From an uncultured Bacteroidales bacterium (GTDB lineage Bacteria; Bacteroidota; Bacteroidia; Bacteroidales; UBA11471), in NCBI GenBank assembly GCA_947593515.1, contig CANQDQ010000003.1, positions 86,497-150,496 on the forward strand: DNA of 64,000 nt, written 5' to 3'. The notes under the pieces are model-generated. The model saw nothing but the letters and a program-made list of their open reading frames with translations. It searched no databases and had not been told where the DNA came from. A program made the translations under genes and the position numbers. Shown here piece after piece: positions 1 through 6,636 of this stretch (the stretch's first letter is position 1; each line of letters begins with the position of its first letter).

Positions 1-1
1 G

Positions 2-874
2 AAAGGCTCGCAGGTTTCGCCGCTGGGTTTGCGATTCGACTTCTCTCATTTCCAGAAAGTTACACCGGAAGAACTGCGCGAGGTGGAACGGCGCGCCAAC
101 CTGAAAGTACGCGCCTGCCTGCCGCTCGACGAACACCGCAACGTGCCTATCGCCGAAGCGAAAGCGATGGGCGCCATGGCGCTTTTCGGCGAGAAATACG
201 GCGAAGAGGTGCGCGTGATACGCTACGGCTCGTCGATAGAGCTGTGCGGCGGTACGCACGTCGCCAACACGGGACAGATAGGCATGATACGCATCGTGTC
301 GGAAAGTTCCACCGCCGCCGGCATCAGACGCATCGAAGCCATCACGGCGGCGCAGGTGGAGAAACGCATCAACACGCTGCACGACACCCTCGAAACGATA
401 CGCTCGATTTTCAACAACGCTCCCGACATCACGGCGGCTATCCGCCGCACCATCGAGGAGAACGGCGACCTCAAAAAACGGGCGGAAGAGTTTGCCCGCG
501 AAAAACTCGCCACGATAAAAGAAAAGCTACGCCAAAATATGCTGCATATCAACGGCATAAACGTCATCGCCCTGCAAATGCCGCTGGCGCCAGACACCGT
601 GAAGAATCTGGCTTTCCAACTGCGGGAGGAGCAAACCGACCGCTTCCTTTTCGTTGCCGGTACGGTCGATGCCGCCAACAAACCGCTGCTTACCGTTTCG
701 TTGAGCGACGATTTGGTAAAAGCCGGCCTCAGCGCATCGACACTCGTGCGCAACGCCGCCAAACAGATACAGGGCGGTGGCGGCGGTCAAGCCCATTTCG
801 CCCAAGCCGGCGGAAAAAATGCCGACGGCATTTCGGTAGCTGTCGATGAAATCGTTAAGGCGGTTACCCAATAG
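2..874 (+). CDS. alaS: Alanine--tRNA ligase, C-terminal part (5' end outside the window)
   Basis: This is the C-terminal third of alanyl-tRNA synthetase, which charges tRNA-Ala and hydrolyses mischarged Ser or Gly. The frame is open from base 2, so the gene starts upstream of the window. The editing-domain zinc motif CGGTH lies at 244-258, and the C-terminal DHHA1 domain carries the glycine-rich GGGGG...AQAGG signature at about 772-813. About 290 residues are visible of the usual 870-880. The TTG at 29 is internal, not a start. A strong hairpin follows the stop. Identification is firm. Confidence 0.95.
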   Translation, partial: KGSQVSPLGLRFDFSHFQKVTPEELREVERRANLKVRACLPLDEHRNVPIAEAKAMGAMALFGEKYGEEVRVIRYGSSIELCGGTHVANTGQIGMIRIVSESSTAAGIRRIEAITAAQVEKRINTLHDTLETIRSIFNNAPDITAAIRRTIEENGDLKKRAEEFAREKLATIKEKLRQNMLHINGINVIALQMPLAPDTVKNLAFQLREEQTDRFLFVAGTVDAANKPLLTVSLSDDLVKAGLSASTLVRNAAKQIQGGGGGQAHFAQAGGKNADGISVAVDEIVKAVTQ

Positions 875-892
875 CACCACCTTATTATATAT

Positions 893-930
893 AAACAGCG
901 CCGCGTTGCAACAACGCGGCGCTGTTTGTT
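893..930. terminator. Bidirectional terminator between alaS and purB
   Basis: A 16-bp perfect stem (893-908 with 912-927) closes a 3-nt loop, with a T-rich tail on the plus side and an A-rich tract on the other. It sits between the convergent alaS and purB stops and can serve both. Confidence 0.85.
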
Positions 931-946
931 TCAGGTCTCGCCGGAA

Positions 947-2293
947 TCAGAATCCCGTGTAAGTATGCGGGGTAATGGCACGCAGCTCGGCTTTCACCGC
1001 ATCGCTTACGGCAAGGGTGTCGATAAAGGCGTGTATGGCGGCTTCATCGACGACGCTGTTGGTACGGGTCAGAGCCTTCAACGCCTCGTAGGGCTTCGGA
1101 TAACCCTCCCGCCGCAATATGGTCTGTATGCCTTCGGCGCAGACGTTCCACATCTTGTCGAGGTCGGCATATATCGCTTTTTCGTTGAGCAGGAGTTTGC
1201 CCAACCCTTTCATCGTGCTTTGCAGGGCGATGAGTATATGCCCCAAGGGCACGCCGATGTTGCGCAGCACGGTGGAGTCGGTCAGGTCGCGCTGCAAGCG
1301 CGACACGGGCAGTTTGGTCGCGAGGTGTTCGAGCAGCGCGTTGGCGATGCCGAGATTGCCTTCGGAATTTTCAAAGTCGATGGGATTGACTTTGTGCGGC
1401 ATGGCGCTCGACCCCACTTCGCCCTCTTTGATTTTCTGCTTGAAATACTCCATAGAAATGTATTGCCAGAAATCGCGGTCGAGGTCTATCAATATGGTAT
1501 CGATGCGGCGCAGGGCGTCGAACAGGGCGGCAAGATTGTCGTAATTGGAAATCTGCGTCGTCCACATTTCGCGTTCGATACCCAGCTTCTCGCGGAGGAA
1601 CCGCTCGGCAAAGGCTCGCCAGTCGTAACCCGGATATGCCAGATGGTGGGCATTGAAATTGCCCGTCGCTCCGCCGAATTTGCCGCTGATAGGAGTTGCT
1701 TTCAACAAGGCGAGCTGCTGTTCGAGGCGGTAGACGAACACCATCATCTCCTTGCCCAAGCGCGTAGGCGATGCCGGCTGTCCGTGCGTCTTCGCCAGCA
1801 TGGGAATATCTTTCCACGCTTCGGCGTAGTTGCGGCAGGTCGTTATCAGCTCGCCGAGCATCGGATAATAAACATTTTCGAGCGCCTCTTTGACGGAAAG
1901 CGGCACGGAAGTGTTGTTGATGTCCTGCGAGGTAAGTCCGAAGTGTATGAACTCTTTATAGGCGTCGAGCCCGCCGAGCGCGTCGAATTTCTCTTTGATG
2001 AAATACTCCACCGCTTTCACGTCGTGGTTGGTAACCGACTCGATTTCCTTGATGCGGGCGGCATCAGTAAGCGAAAAATCCTTGTAAATGGCTCGCAACG
2101 CATCGAACAGCCGCGCATCGAATTTTTCGAGCTGCGGCAGCGGCAATTCGCAAAGGGCGATGAAATATTCGATTTCGACACGCACCCGATAGCGAATCAA
2201 GGCAAATTCCGAAAAATAATCCGATAAAACCGAAGTTTTTCCGCGATAGCGTCCGTCGATGGGCGACACGGCGGTAAGGGAGGTTAATTCCAT
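947..2293 (-). CDS. purB: Adenylosuccinate lyase
   Basis: PurB cleaves SAICAR to AICAR and adenylosuccinate to AMP, both with release of fumarate, in cytosolic purine synthesis. The protein is 448 aa, close to the 456 aa of the E. coli enzyme. The fumarase/aspartase signature SSAMPHKVNP with the catalytic serine loop is present, as are KTHGQPASPT (catalytic His) and TSQDINNT. I start at the ATG at 2293 (MELTSLTAVSPIDGRY). A frame extension upstream to 2326 is possible but would run into the promoter -7 box at 2324-2331. The gene is monocistronic and convergent with alaS. Confidence 0.96.
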   Translation of the reverse strand: MELTSLTAVSPIDGRYRGKTSVLSDYFSEFALIRYRVRVEIEYFIALCELPLPQLEKFDARLFDALRAIYKDFSLTDAARIKEIESVTNHDVKAVEYFIKEKFDALGGLDAYKEFIHFGLTSQDINNTSVPLSVKEALENVYYPMLGELITTCRNYAEAWKDIPMLAKTHGQPASPTRLGKEMMVFVYRLEQQLALLKATPISGKFGGATGNFNAHHLAYPGYDWRAFAERFLREKLGIEREMWTTQISNYDNLAALFDALRRIDTILIDLDRDFWQYISMEYFKQKIKEGEVGSSAMPHKVNPIDFENSEGNLGIANALLEHLATKLPVSRLQRDLTDSTVLRNIGVPLGHILIALQSTMKGLGKLLLNEKAIYADLDKMWNVCAEGIQTILRREGYPKPYEALKALTRTNSVVDEAAIHAFIDTLAVSDAVKAELRAITPHTYTGF

Positions 2294-2323
2294 AACTTGT
2301 TGTAGCTTGATTTTTTGAAACGA

Positions 2324-2354
2324 CAAAGGTAACTTTTCGCCGCGACACTCCCAA
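2324..2354 (-). promoter_or_regulatory. Bacteroidales-type promoter of purB
   Basis: On the minus strand the -7 box TACCTTTG (2324-2331) follows a TTG (2352-2354) after 20 nt. This matches the TTG-N18-20-TAnnTTTG form seen at other genes in the window. Confidence 0.7.
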
Positions 2355-2391
2355 GAAAAAGATGATTTTTACAGAAAAAAGATGATTTTAT

Positions 2392-2421
2392 TTTGTTTAT
2401 CGGAAAAAACTTGTACCTTTG
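2392..2421 (+). promoter_or_regulatory. Promoter of the tRNA-Val cluster
   Basis: TTTG (2392-2395), 18 nt, then TACCTTTG (2414-2421), about 25 nt before the first tRNA-Val. This is a near-perfect Bacteroidales housekeeping promoter. No comparable box is seen in the spacers, so the three tRNAs are probably one transcript. Confidence 0.8.
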
Positions 2422-2446
2422 CCTCGCTTTTGCAGAAAAGCGTTTC

Positions 2447-2521
2447 GGGCGTTTAGCTCAGCTGGTTCAGAGCATCTGCCTTACAAGCAGAGGGTCGGGG
2501 GTTCGAATCCCTCAACGCCCA
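2447..2521 (+). tRNA. tRNA-Val (anticodon TAC), copy 1
   Basis: A full cloverleaf: acceptor GGGCGTT/AACGCCC, anticodon loop CTTACAA on a 5-bp stem TCTGC/GCAGA, and T-loop TTCGAAT. Discriminator A is followed by CCC, so the 3' CCA is not encoded and must be added enzymatically. Confidence 0.97.
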
Positions 2522-2589
2522 CCCGACCGAAAACCGATAATGTTTTTATGAGCGTCGGCAGCCCGTCGAAGCGGGTGCGCAACACATTC

Positions 2590-2664
2590 GGGTGTTTAGC
2601 TCAGCTGGTTCAGAGCATCTGCCTTACAAGCAGAGGGTCGGGGGTTCGAATCCCTCAACACCCA
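2590..2664 (+). tRNA. tRNA-Val (anticodon TAC), copy 2
   Basis: Identical to copy 1 except for a compensated acceptor pair: GGGTGTT/AACACCC instead of GGGCGTT/AACGCCC. The C-G to T-A change keeps pairing, so the copy is probably functional. CCA is not encoded. Confidence 0.97.
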
Positions 2665-2733
2665 CCCGACCGAAAAGCGGTAACGTTTTTATCGACCGCC
2701 GGCAGCCCGTCGAAGCGGGTGTGCAATACATTC

Positions 2734-2808
2734 GGGCGTTTAGCTCAGCTGGTTCAGAGCATCTGCCTTACAAGCAGAGGGTCGGGGGTTCGAATCCCTC
2801 AACGCCCA
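2734..2808 (+). tRNA. tRNA-Val (anticodon TAC), copy 3
   Basis: Identical to copy 1 over the mature tRNA. Unlike the other two it is followed directly by an encoded CCA (2809-2811). A terminator follows, so it ends the cluster. Confidence 0.97.
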
Positions 2809-2816
2809 CCACGACA

Positions 2817-2855
2817 AAAAGGCTTTCAGCAAAACACTGAAAGCCTTTTCTTTTT
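2817..2855. terminator. Bidirectional terminator after tRNA-Val cluster
   Basis: Stem AAAAGGCTTTCAG/CTGAAAGCCTTTT (2817-2829 with 2837-2849) around a 7-nt loop, then a T-rich run. It separates the tRNA cluster from the convergent Lrp gene. Confidence 0.88.
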
Positions 2856-2868
2856 CTCCGCCAGACGC

Positions 2869-3330
2869 TCAGAAAGGTATGCCGCCATTCTGCTTCACCT
2901 CGTCCATCACAAACATGCTCGTAAGCGAGCCGAGACTGTCGATGGTTCCCAGCACATTGAGCAAAAACTCCTGATAATATTTCATGTCGGGGGCATGAAT
3001 TTTCAGCAGGTAATCGTACTCGCCGGAAATGTTGTAACACTCCGTTACCTCCGGAATATCCTTGACGATACGCACGAAATCGAAAGCGATGTCGCGATTG
3101 AGTCGGCGCAGCTTCACACAGCAGAATACGACGAATCCGCGATTGAGTTTGCCGGCATCGAGCAGGGCGATATACTTTTTTATATAACCTTCGTTTTCCA
3201 GACGTTTGAGCCGCTCGAACACGGGCGTGGTCGAGAGGTGCACCCGTGCCGCCAGCTCTTTGGTCGTGAGCCGCGCGTTCTCCTGCAACACGCGCAGGAT
3301 TTGCAAATCGGTTTTATCGAGTGTTTCCAT
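2869..3330 (-). CDS. Lrp/AsnC family transcriptional regulator
   Basis: A 153-aa DNA-binding regulator of the feast/famine family, which typically senses an amino acid. An N-terminal helix-turn-helix (about residues 5-60, with TTKELAARVHLS) is followed by the RAM ligand-binding domain (about 65-145, with the VTECYNISGEYDYLL strand typical of the family). Length is normal for Lrp-like proteins. It is divergent from metY across a 165-nt gap, so regulating metY, itself, or both is a natural inference; the effector cannot be read from the sequence. Confidence 0.93.
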   Translation of the reverse strand: METLDKTDLQILRVLQENARLTTKELAARVHLSTTPVFERLKRLENEGYIKKYIALLDAGKLNRGFVVFCCVKLRRLNRDIAFDFVRIVKDIPEVTECYNISGEYDYLLKIHAPDMKYYQEFLLNVLGTIDSLGSLTSMFVMDEVKQNGGIPF

Positions 3331-3397
3331 AAGAATATTTTTCTTTCCGGACGGCAGTTTGTTTATGCCGACAATCGTTTATTTCTTTAATACCGCA

Positions 3398-3405
3398 CAA
3401 AAATA
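3398..3405 (-). promoter_or_regulatory. Candidate -7 box for the Lrp-family gene
   Basis: TATTTTTG on the minus strand fits TAnnTTTG. No clear -33 element lies at the expected distance. It lies about 50 nt from the divergent metY -7 box, so one regulator could act on both promoters. Confidence 0.45.
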
Positions 3406-3433
3406 GAATTATTTTCCATATTTATAAAATTTC

Positions 3434-3464
3434 TTGTTCATTTATTTTATTGAAAATATTTTTG
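3434..3464 (+). promoter_or_regulatory. Promoter of metY
   Basis: TTG (3434-3436), 20 nt, TATTTTTG (3457-3464), about 32 nt upstream of the metY ATG. Confidence 0.65.
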
Positions 3465-3495
3465 TGCAGAAAATAAAACCAAAACATTATATCAT

Positions 3496-4785
3496 ATGAA
3501 ACGAGAAAATCTTCACTTCGAAACCCTGCAACTCCATGTAGGACAGGAACAGCCCGACCCCGCCACCGACGCTCGCGCGGTTCCCATTTACCAAACGACC
3601 TCTTACGTGTTTCGCAACTCGCAGCACGCTGCCGACCGCTTCGCCCTGCGCGATGCGGGCAACATCTACGGACGCCTGACCAACCCGACACAAGGAGTGT
3701 TCGAGGAGCGCATCGCCGTACTCGAAGGGGGCACAGCGGCTCTTGCCGTAGCTTCGGGCGCGGCTGCCGTAACGTATGCACTGCAAAACATTCTCGGCGT
3801 GGGCGACCACATCGTGGCAGCCGACAATCTCTACGGAGGTTCGTTCAACCTCATCACGCACACGCTCGCCACACAGGGCATCACGCATACGATAGTCAAT
3901 GTCAATGACTTGAAAGCGTTGGAGGCTGCCATACGCCCCGAAACCAAAGTAGTGTATGCCGAAACATTCGGCAACCCCAACTCCGACGTAACGAATATCG
4001 ACGCCGTTGCCGAAGTGGCTCACCGCCACCACATTCCGTTGATTATCGACAACACGTTCGGCACGCCCTACCTCATCAGACCCATCGAACACGGCGCTGA
4101 CATCGTGGTGCATTCCGCCACGAAATTCATCGGCGGACACGGGTCGAGCCTCGGCGGCGTCATCGTCGATGGCGGAACATTCGACTGGAAAGCCAACGCC
4201 GACAAATTCCCGACACTGGCAAAACCCGACCCGAGCTATCACGGCACCATATTCGCCGACGCAGCCGGTGCGGCGGCTTTCGTTACGAGAATACGCGCCG
4301 TCGTTCTGCGCGATACGGGTGCCACCATTTCGCCGTTCAACGCCTTCATTCTGTTGCAAGGGCTCGAAACGCTTTCGCTGCGGGTGGAACGGCACGTTAC
4401 CAACGCCTTGAAGGTGGTCGAATTTCTGTCGAAGCACCCGAAAGTAACGAAAGTCAATCACCCTTCGCTGCCCAATCACCCCGACCACGCGCTGTACCAA
4501 AAATATTTTCCACAGGGCGGCGGCAGCATTTTCACCTTTGAAATAAAAGGAGGCGAAAAAGAGGCGTGGCGCGTCATCGACTCGCTGGAAATATTCTCGC
4601 TTCTGGCAAACGTCGCCGATGTAAAGTCGCTGGTAATCCACCCCTACACGACCACCCACTCGCAAATGACGCCGGAAGAGCTGGCGCAGCAGCACATCAC
4701 ACCTGCCACGATACGGCTCTCCATCGGCACGGAGCACATTGACGACATCATCGCCGACCTGCAACAGGCTCTCGAAAAAATCTAA
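3496..4785 (+). CDS. metY: O-acetylhomoserine sulfhydrylase / aminocarboxypropyltransferase
   Basis: A PLP enzyme that forms homocysteine from O-acetylhomoserine and sulfide, the direct sulfhydrylation route to methionine. At 429 aa it has MetY length; cystathionine gamma-synthases and lyases are nearer 380-400 aa. The Cys/Met-metabolism PLP signature HSATKFIGGHG puts the Schiff-base lysine at K210, and the phosphate-binding ASGAAAVT and IYGRLTNPT segments are present. Start is the ATG at 3496 downstream of a good promoter. It is divergent from an Lrp-family regulator. The substrate (acetyl or succinyl ester) is assigned from family resemblance only. Confidence 0.92.
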   Translation: MKRENLHFETLQLHVGQEQPDPATDARAVPIYQTTSYVFRNSQHAADRFALRDAGNIYGRLTNPTQGVFEERIAVLEGGTAALAVASGAAAVTYALQNILGVGDHIVAADNLYGGSFNLITHTLATQGITHTIVNVNDLKALEAAIRPETKVVYAETFGNPNSDVTNIDAVAEVAHRHHIPLIIDNTFGTPYLIRPIEHGADIVVHSATKFIGGHGSSLGGVIVDGGTFDWKANADKFPTLAKPDPSYHGTIFADAAGAAAFVTRIRAVVLRDTGATISPFNAFILLQGLETLSLRVERHVTNALKVVEFLSKHPKVTKVNHPSLPNHPDHALYQKYFPQGGGSIFTFEIKGGEKEAWRVIDSLEIFSLLANVADVKSLVIHPYTTTHSQMTPEELAQQHITPATIRLSIGTEHIDDIIADLQQALEKI

Positions 4786-4804
4786 GGATAAAACCGACGA
4801 AAAG

Positions 4805-4837
4805 AAAAGCGGCGAAGTATCGACTTCGCCGCTTTTT
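4805..4837. terminator. Bidirectional terminator, metY / ABC ATPase
   Basis: A 14-bp stem AAAAGCGGCGAAGT/ACTTCGCCGCTTTT (4805-4818 with 4823-4836) with loop ATCG. It lies between convergent genes. Confidence 0.88.
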
Positions 4838-6295
4838 TCAACCGTTGCGCCGCAACACCAAACTGTTGTCGATGCAGGGAGGAAGCTCCTCCGGATAGTG
4901 CGTAACGTAAATAAGCGTCTTGCCCGCACGGGCGGCAAAGGCTTCGATGACAGCACACGCCCGCGCCTTGTTGAGTACGTCGAGACCGTGCAGGGGTTCG
5001 TCGAGAATCAGCAGGTCGGGGTCTTTGACCAACGCCCGCGCCAGCAGCAACAGTCGCTGTTCGCCCGACGAGAGTTTCACAAACGAGCGGTCGCGCAACG
5101 CCGCGATGCCGAAAACATCAAGCCAGCCGGCGCACCGCGCTGTCTGTTCGTCGGAGAGGCGGCGGTAAAGTCCGATGGTGTCGTAGTAGCCTGACGCCAC
5201 GATTTCGACGGCGGGAATGTCTTTGAGGTAGGCGCGGTGCATCTCGGGCGACACGTAACCGATGTGCCGCTTGATGTCCCAGATGCTTTCGCCCGTGCCG
5301 CGCCGACGGTCGAAAAGGGTTATATTCTGCGAATAGGCTTGCGGGTTATCCGCACAGACAAGGCTGAGCAAAGTCGATTTTCCGGCACCGTTAGCACCTG
5401 ATAACGACCATTTTTCGCCATTTTTTATTGTCCAATTTATTTTGTCGAGAATGGTGCGCTCGCCATACCGTATCGACACGTCGGTAAAACGCACGATCGT
5501 TTCTGCCGTACAAAGCGTTTTTTCGCCGGCCGACTGCGGCAGAATCACCTGCCGGCGGGCAACCTCCTCCCGTCGGGCGGAAAGCGTTTCGCCCGCCAGA
5601 TACTCCTGCCGCGTCATCTTCGCGCCGCACTGCATATCCTCCACCGGATAAACATGCGTTATAAAAGAGGGAATGTCCTGCGGAGCGCACACGACCAAAA
5701 CGACCTGCACCGGCGTCTCGGCAATCAGTTGCTGCAACAGCTCCGTGAGCAGGCGGCGTGCCGCCGCATCGAGGCCGATGAAAGGACTTTCGAGTATCAA
5801 CACCTTCGGAGCGGAAAGCAGCAGGCGGGCGATATGCATCTTGCGCAGTTCGCCCGACGAAAGTTGTATGATAGGCAATTGGAGCAAGCTGTCGATACCC
5901 AACAGGCTGTATATCTTATCTTTCCACAAGGCATTTTCGCATTTTTCCTTTCCGAGAATATCGGCAACGTGGGGCGAAAGGTCGCTGTCCTGCGAGTTCC
6001 AGCGCTGTTGATAATAATAGTCCGACGTCGCCGTGCCATAGGCATCATTAAACGTTACATAGCGGATATTGTCGGAATCGTACCGTCCTGCGTGCGCGCC
6101 GAAGTCGAATGTCAGTGTACCATTTTTCAGAAAAAGTTGTCCTGTAACCGTCTGTATTAACGTACTTTTACCGCTTCCATTCTGTCCCACAATTGCTAAA
6201 TGCTCGCCTTCCCGCAATTCAAAATCGACGGGAATGCGAAAACGTCGGGCGGGGTCGCCCGCCACCCCTTTTTGCAGAGAAATGAGTGTTCGCAT
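4838..6295 (-). CDS. Tandem ATP-binding cassette protein, ModF-like, with a degenerate first site
   Basis: 485 aa with two ABC nucleotide-binding domains and no membrane segment. NBD1 has Walker A GQNGSGKST (37-45) and signature LSSGE (145-149). Its Walker B region reads LILESPFIGLD (166-176), so the usual Asp-Glu pair is Glu-Ser and the general base is missing. NBD2 has an intact Walker A GANGAGKST (300-308), signature LSSGEQ and LLILDEPLHGLD. The layout resembles ModF/PhrA-type soluble tandem ATPases. No permease is adjacent, so it may serve an unlinked transporter or act outside transport. A TATCTTTG box lies just upstream of the ATG. Confidence 0.85.
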   Translation of the reverse strand: MRTLISLQKGVAGDPARRFRIPVDFELREGEHLAIVGQNGSGKSTLIQTVTGQLFLKNGTLTFDFGAHAGRYDSDNIRYVTFNDAYGTATSDYYYQQRWNSQDSDLSPHVADILGKEKCENALWKDKIYSLLGIDSLLQLPIIQLSSGELRKMHIARLLLSAPKVLILESPFIGLDAAARRLLTELLQQLIAETPVQVVLVVCAPQDIPSFITHVYPVEDMQCGAKMTRQEYLAGETLSARREEVARRQVILPQSAGEKTLCTAETIVRFTDVSIRYGERTILDKINWTIKNGEKWSLSGANGAGKSTLLSLVCADNPQAYSQNITLFDRRRGTGESIWDIKRHIGYVSPEMHRAYLKDIPAVEIVASGYYDTIGLYRRLSDEQTARCAGWLDVFGIAALRDRSFVKLSSGEQRLLLLARALVKDPDLLILDEPLHGLDVLNKARACAVIEAFAARAGKTLIYVTHYPEELPPCIDNSLVLRRNG

Positions 6296-6315
6296 CGTTC
6301 GGTGAAATTTTCGTG

Positions 6316-6323
6316 CAAAGATA
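6316..6323 (-). promoter_or_regulatory. -7 box of the tandem ATPase gene
   Basis: TATCTTTG on the minus strand, 20 nt from the start codon. It matches TAnnTTTG exactly; no clear -33 element is visible. Confidence 0.5.
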
Positions 6324-6342
6324 GCGAAAAGAAAATTTTTTC

Positions 6343-6443
6343 ATAAAAAAAGAGGGCTTCGACAAGCATCGAAAAACCCTCTCCGAAAGTAAACATGAAA
6401 AGAAACTACGTGTTTTTAAGATTTCTGCAACACGGGATTTTTC
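6343..6443 (-). ncRNA. Candidate small RNA ending in an intrinsic terminator
   Basis: Read on the minus strand, AGAGGG...CCCTCT (6382-6377 with 6356-6351) forms a hairpin with an inner TTCGA/TCGAA stem. It is followed by seven T's (6350-6344), a classic terminator. No minus-strand gene lies upstream for it to terminate, because HTCS is on plus. A weak -7-like box TTCCTTTG is about 70 nt upstream, which would give an RNA of roughly 100 nt. The end is well supported; the start is speculative. Confidence 0.25.
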
Positions 6444-6623
6444 CAGTACAAAGGAAAACCATATCGCCATACTGAAAGTTGACAATTCAAGCAAATAAGT
6501 GTATTTTTTAACCATTCTTCCTTTTTCTTTCGATTCATTCATAAAAGAGAGGATAAATAAATCAAAAAAGTGCATTTTTCATCTTTTAGGTATTTACATA
6601 CATTCCAAATCGAAAATATTTCT

Positions 6624-6631
6624 TATATTTG
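6624..6631 (+). promoter_or_regulatory. -7 box immediately before the HTCS start codon
   Basis: TATATTTG fits TAnnTTTG, but it ends only 5 nt before the ATG at 6637. With the usual start about 7 nt downstream, the mRNA would be leaderless or nearly so. No good -33 element is seen. Confidence 0.4.
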
Positions 6632-6636
6632 TTTGT

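Larger units (their letters stand above)
2447..2811 (+). repeat. Tandem triplication of a tRNA-Val plus spacer unit
   Basis: The tRNA starts are 143 and 144 nt apart. The two spacers (2522-2589 and 2665-2733) align along their length, sharing the core GGCAGCCCGTCGAAGCGGGT, which can fold into a short hairpin (CCCG/CGGG). The whole unit was therefore duplicated, not just the tRNA. Confidence 0.85.
6296..6636. other. 341-nt divergent intergenic region
   Basis: It holds the -7 box of the ATPase gene (6316-6323), a hairpin with a T-tract on the minus strand (6343-6382), a weak minus-strand -7-like box TTCCTTTG (6449-6456) and the HTCS -7 box (6624-6631). No coding sequence is supported. The plus frame is open back to 6499 but lacks coding character before the signal peptide at 6637. 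Confidence 0.6.

Noticed and set aside
2419..3390. A long plus frame through the tRNA-Val cluster
   Set aside because: It translates the tRNAs themselves (repeated SAGSEHLPYKQRVGGSNP pattern) and an antisense Lrp gene; not protein coding.
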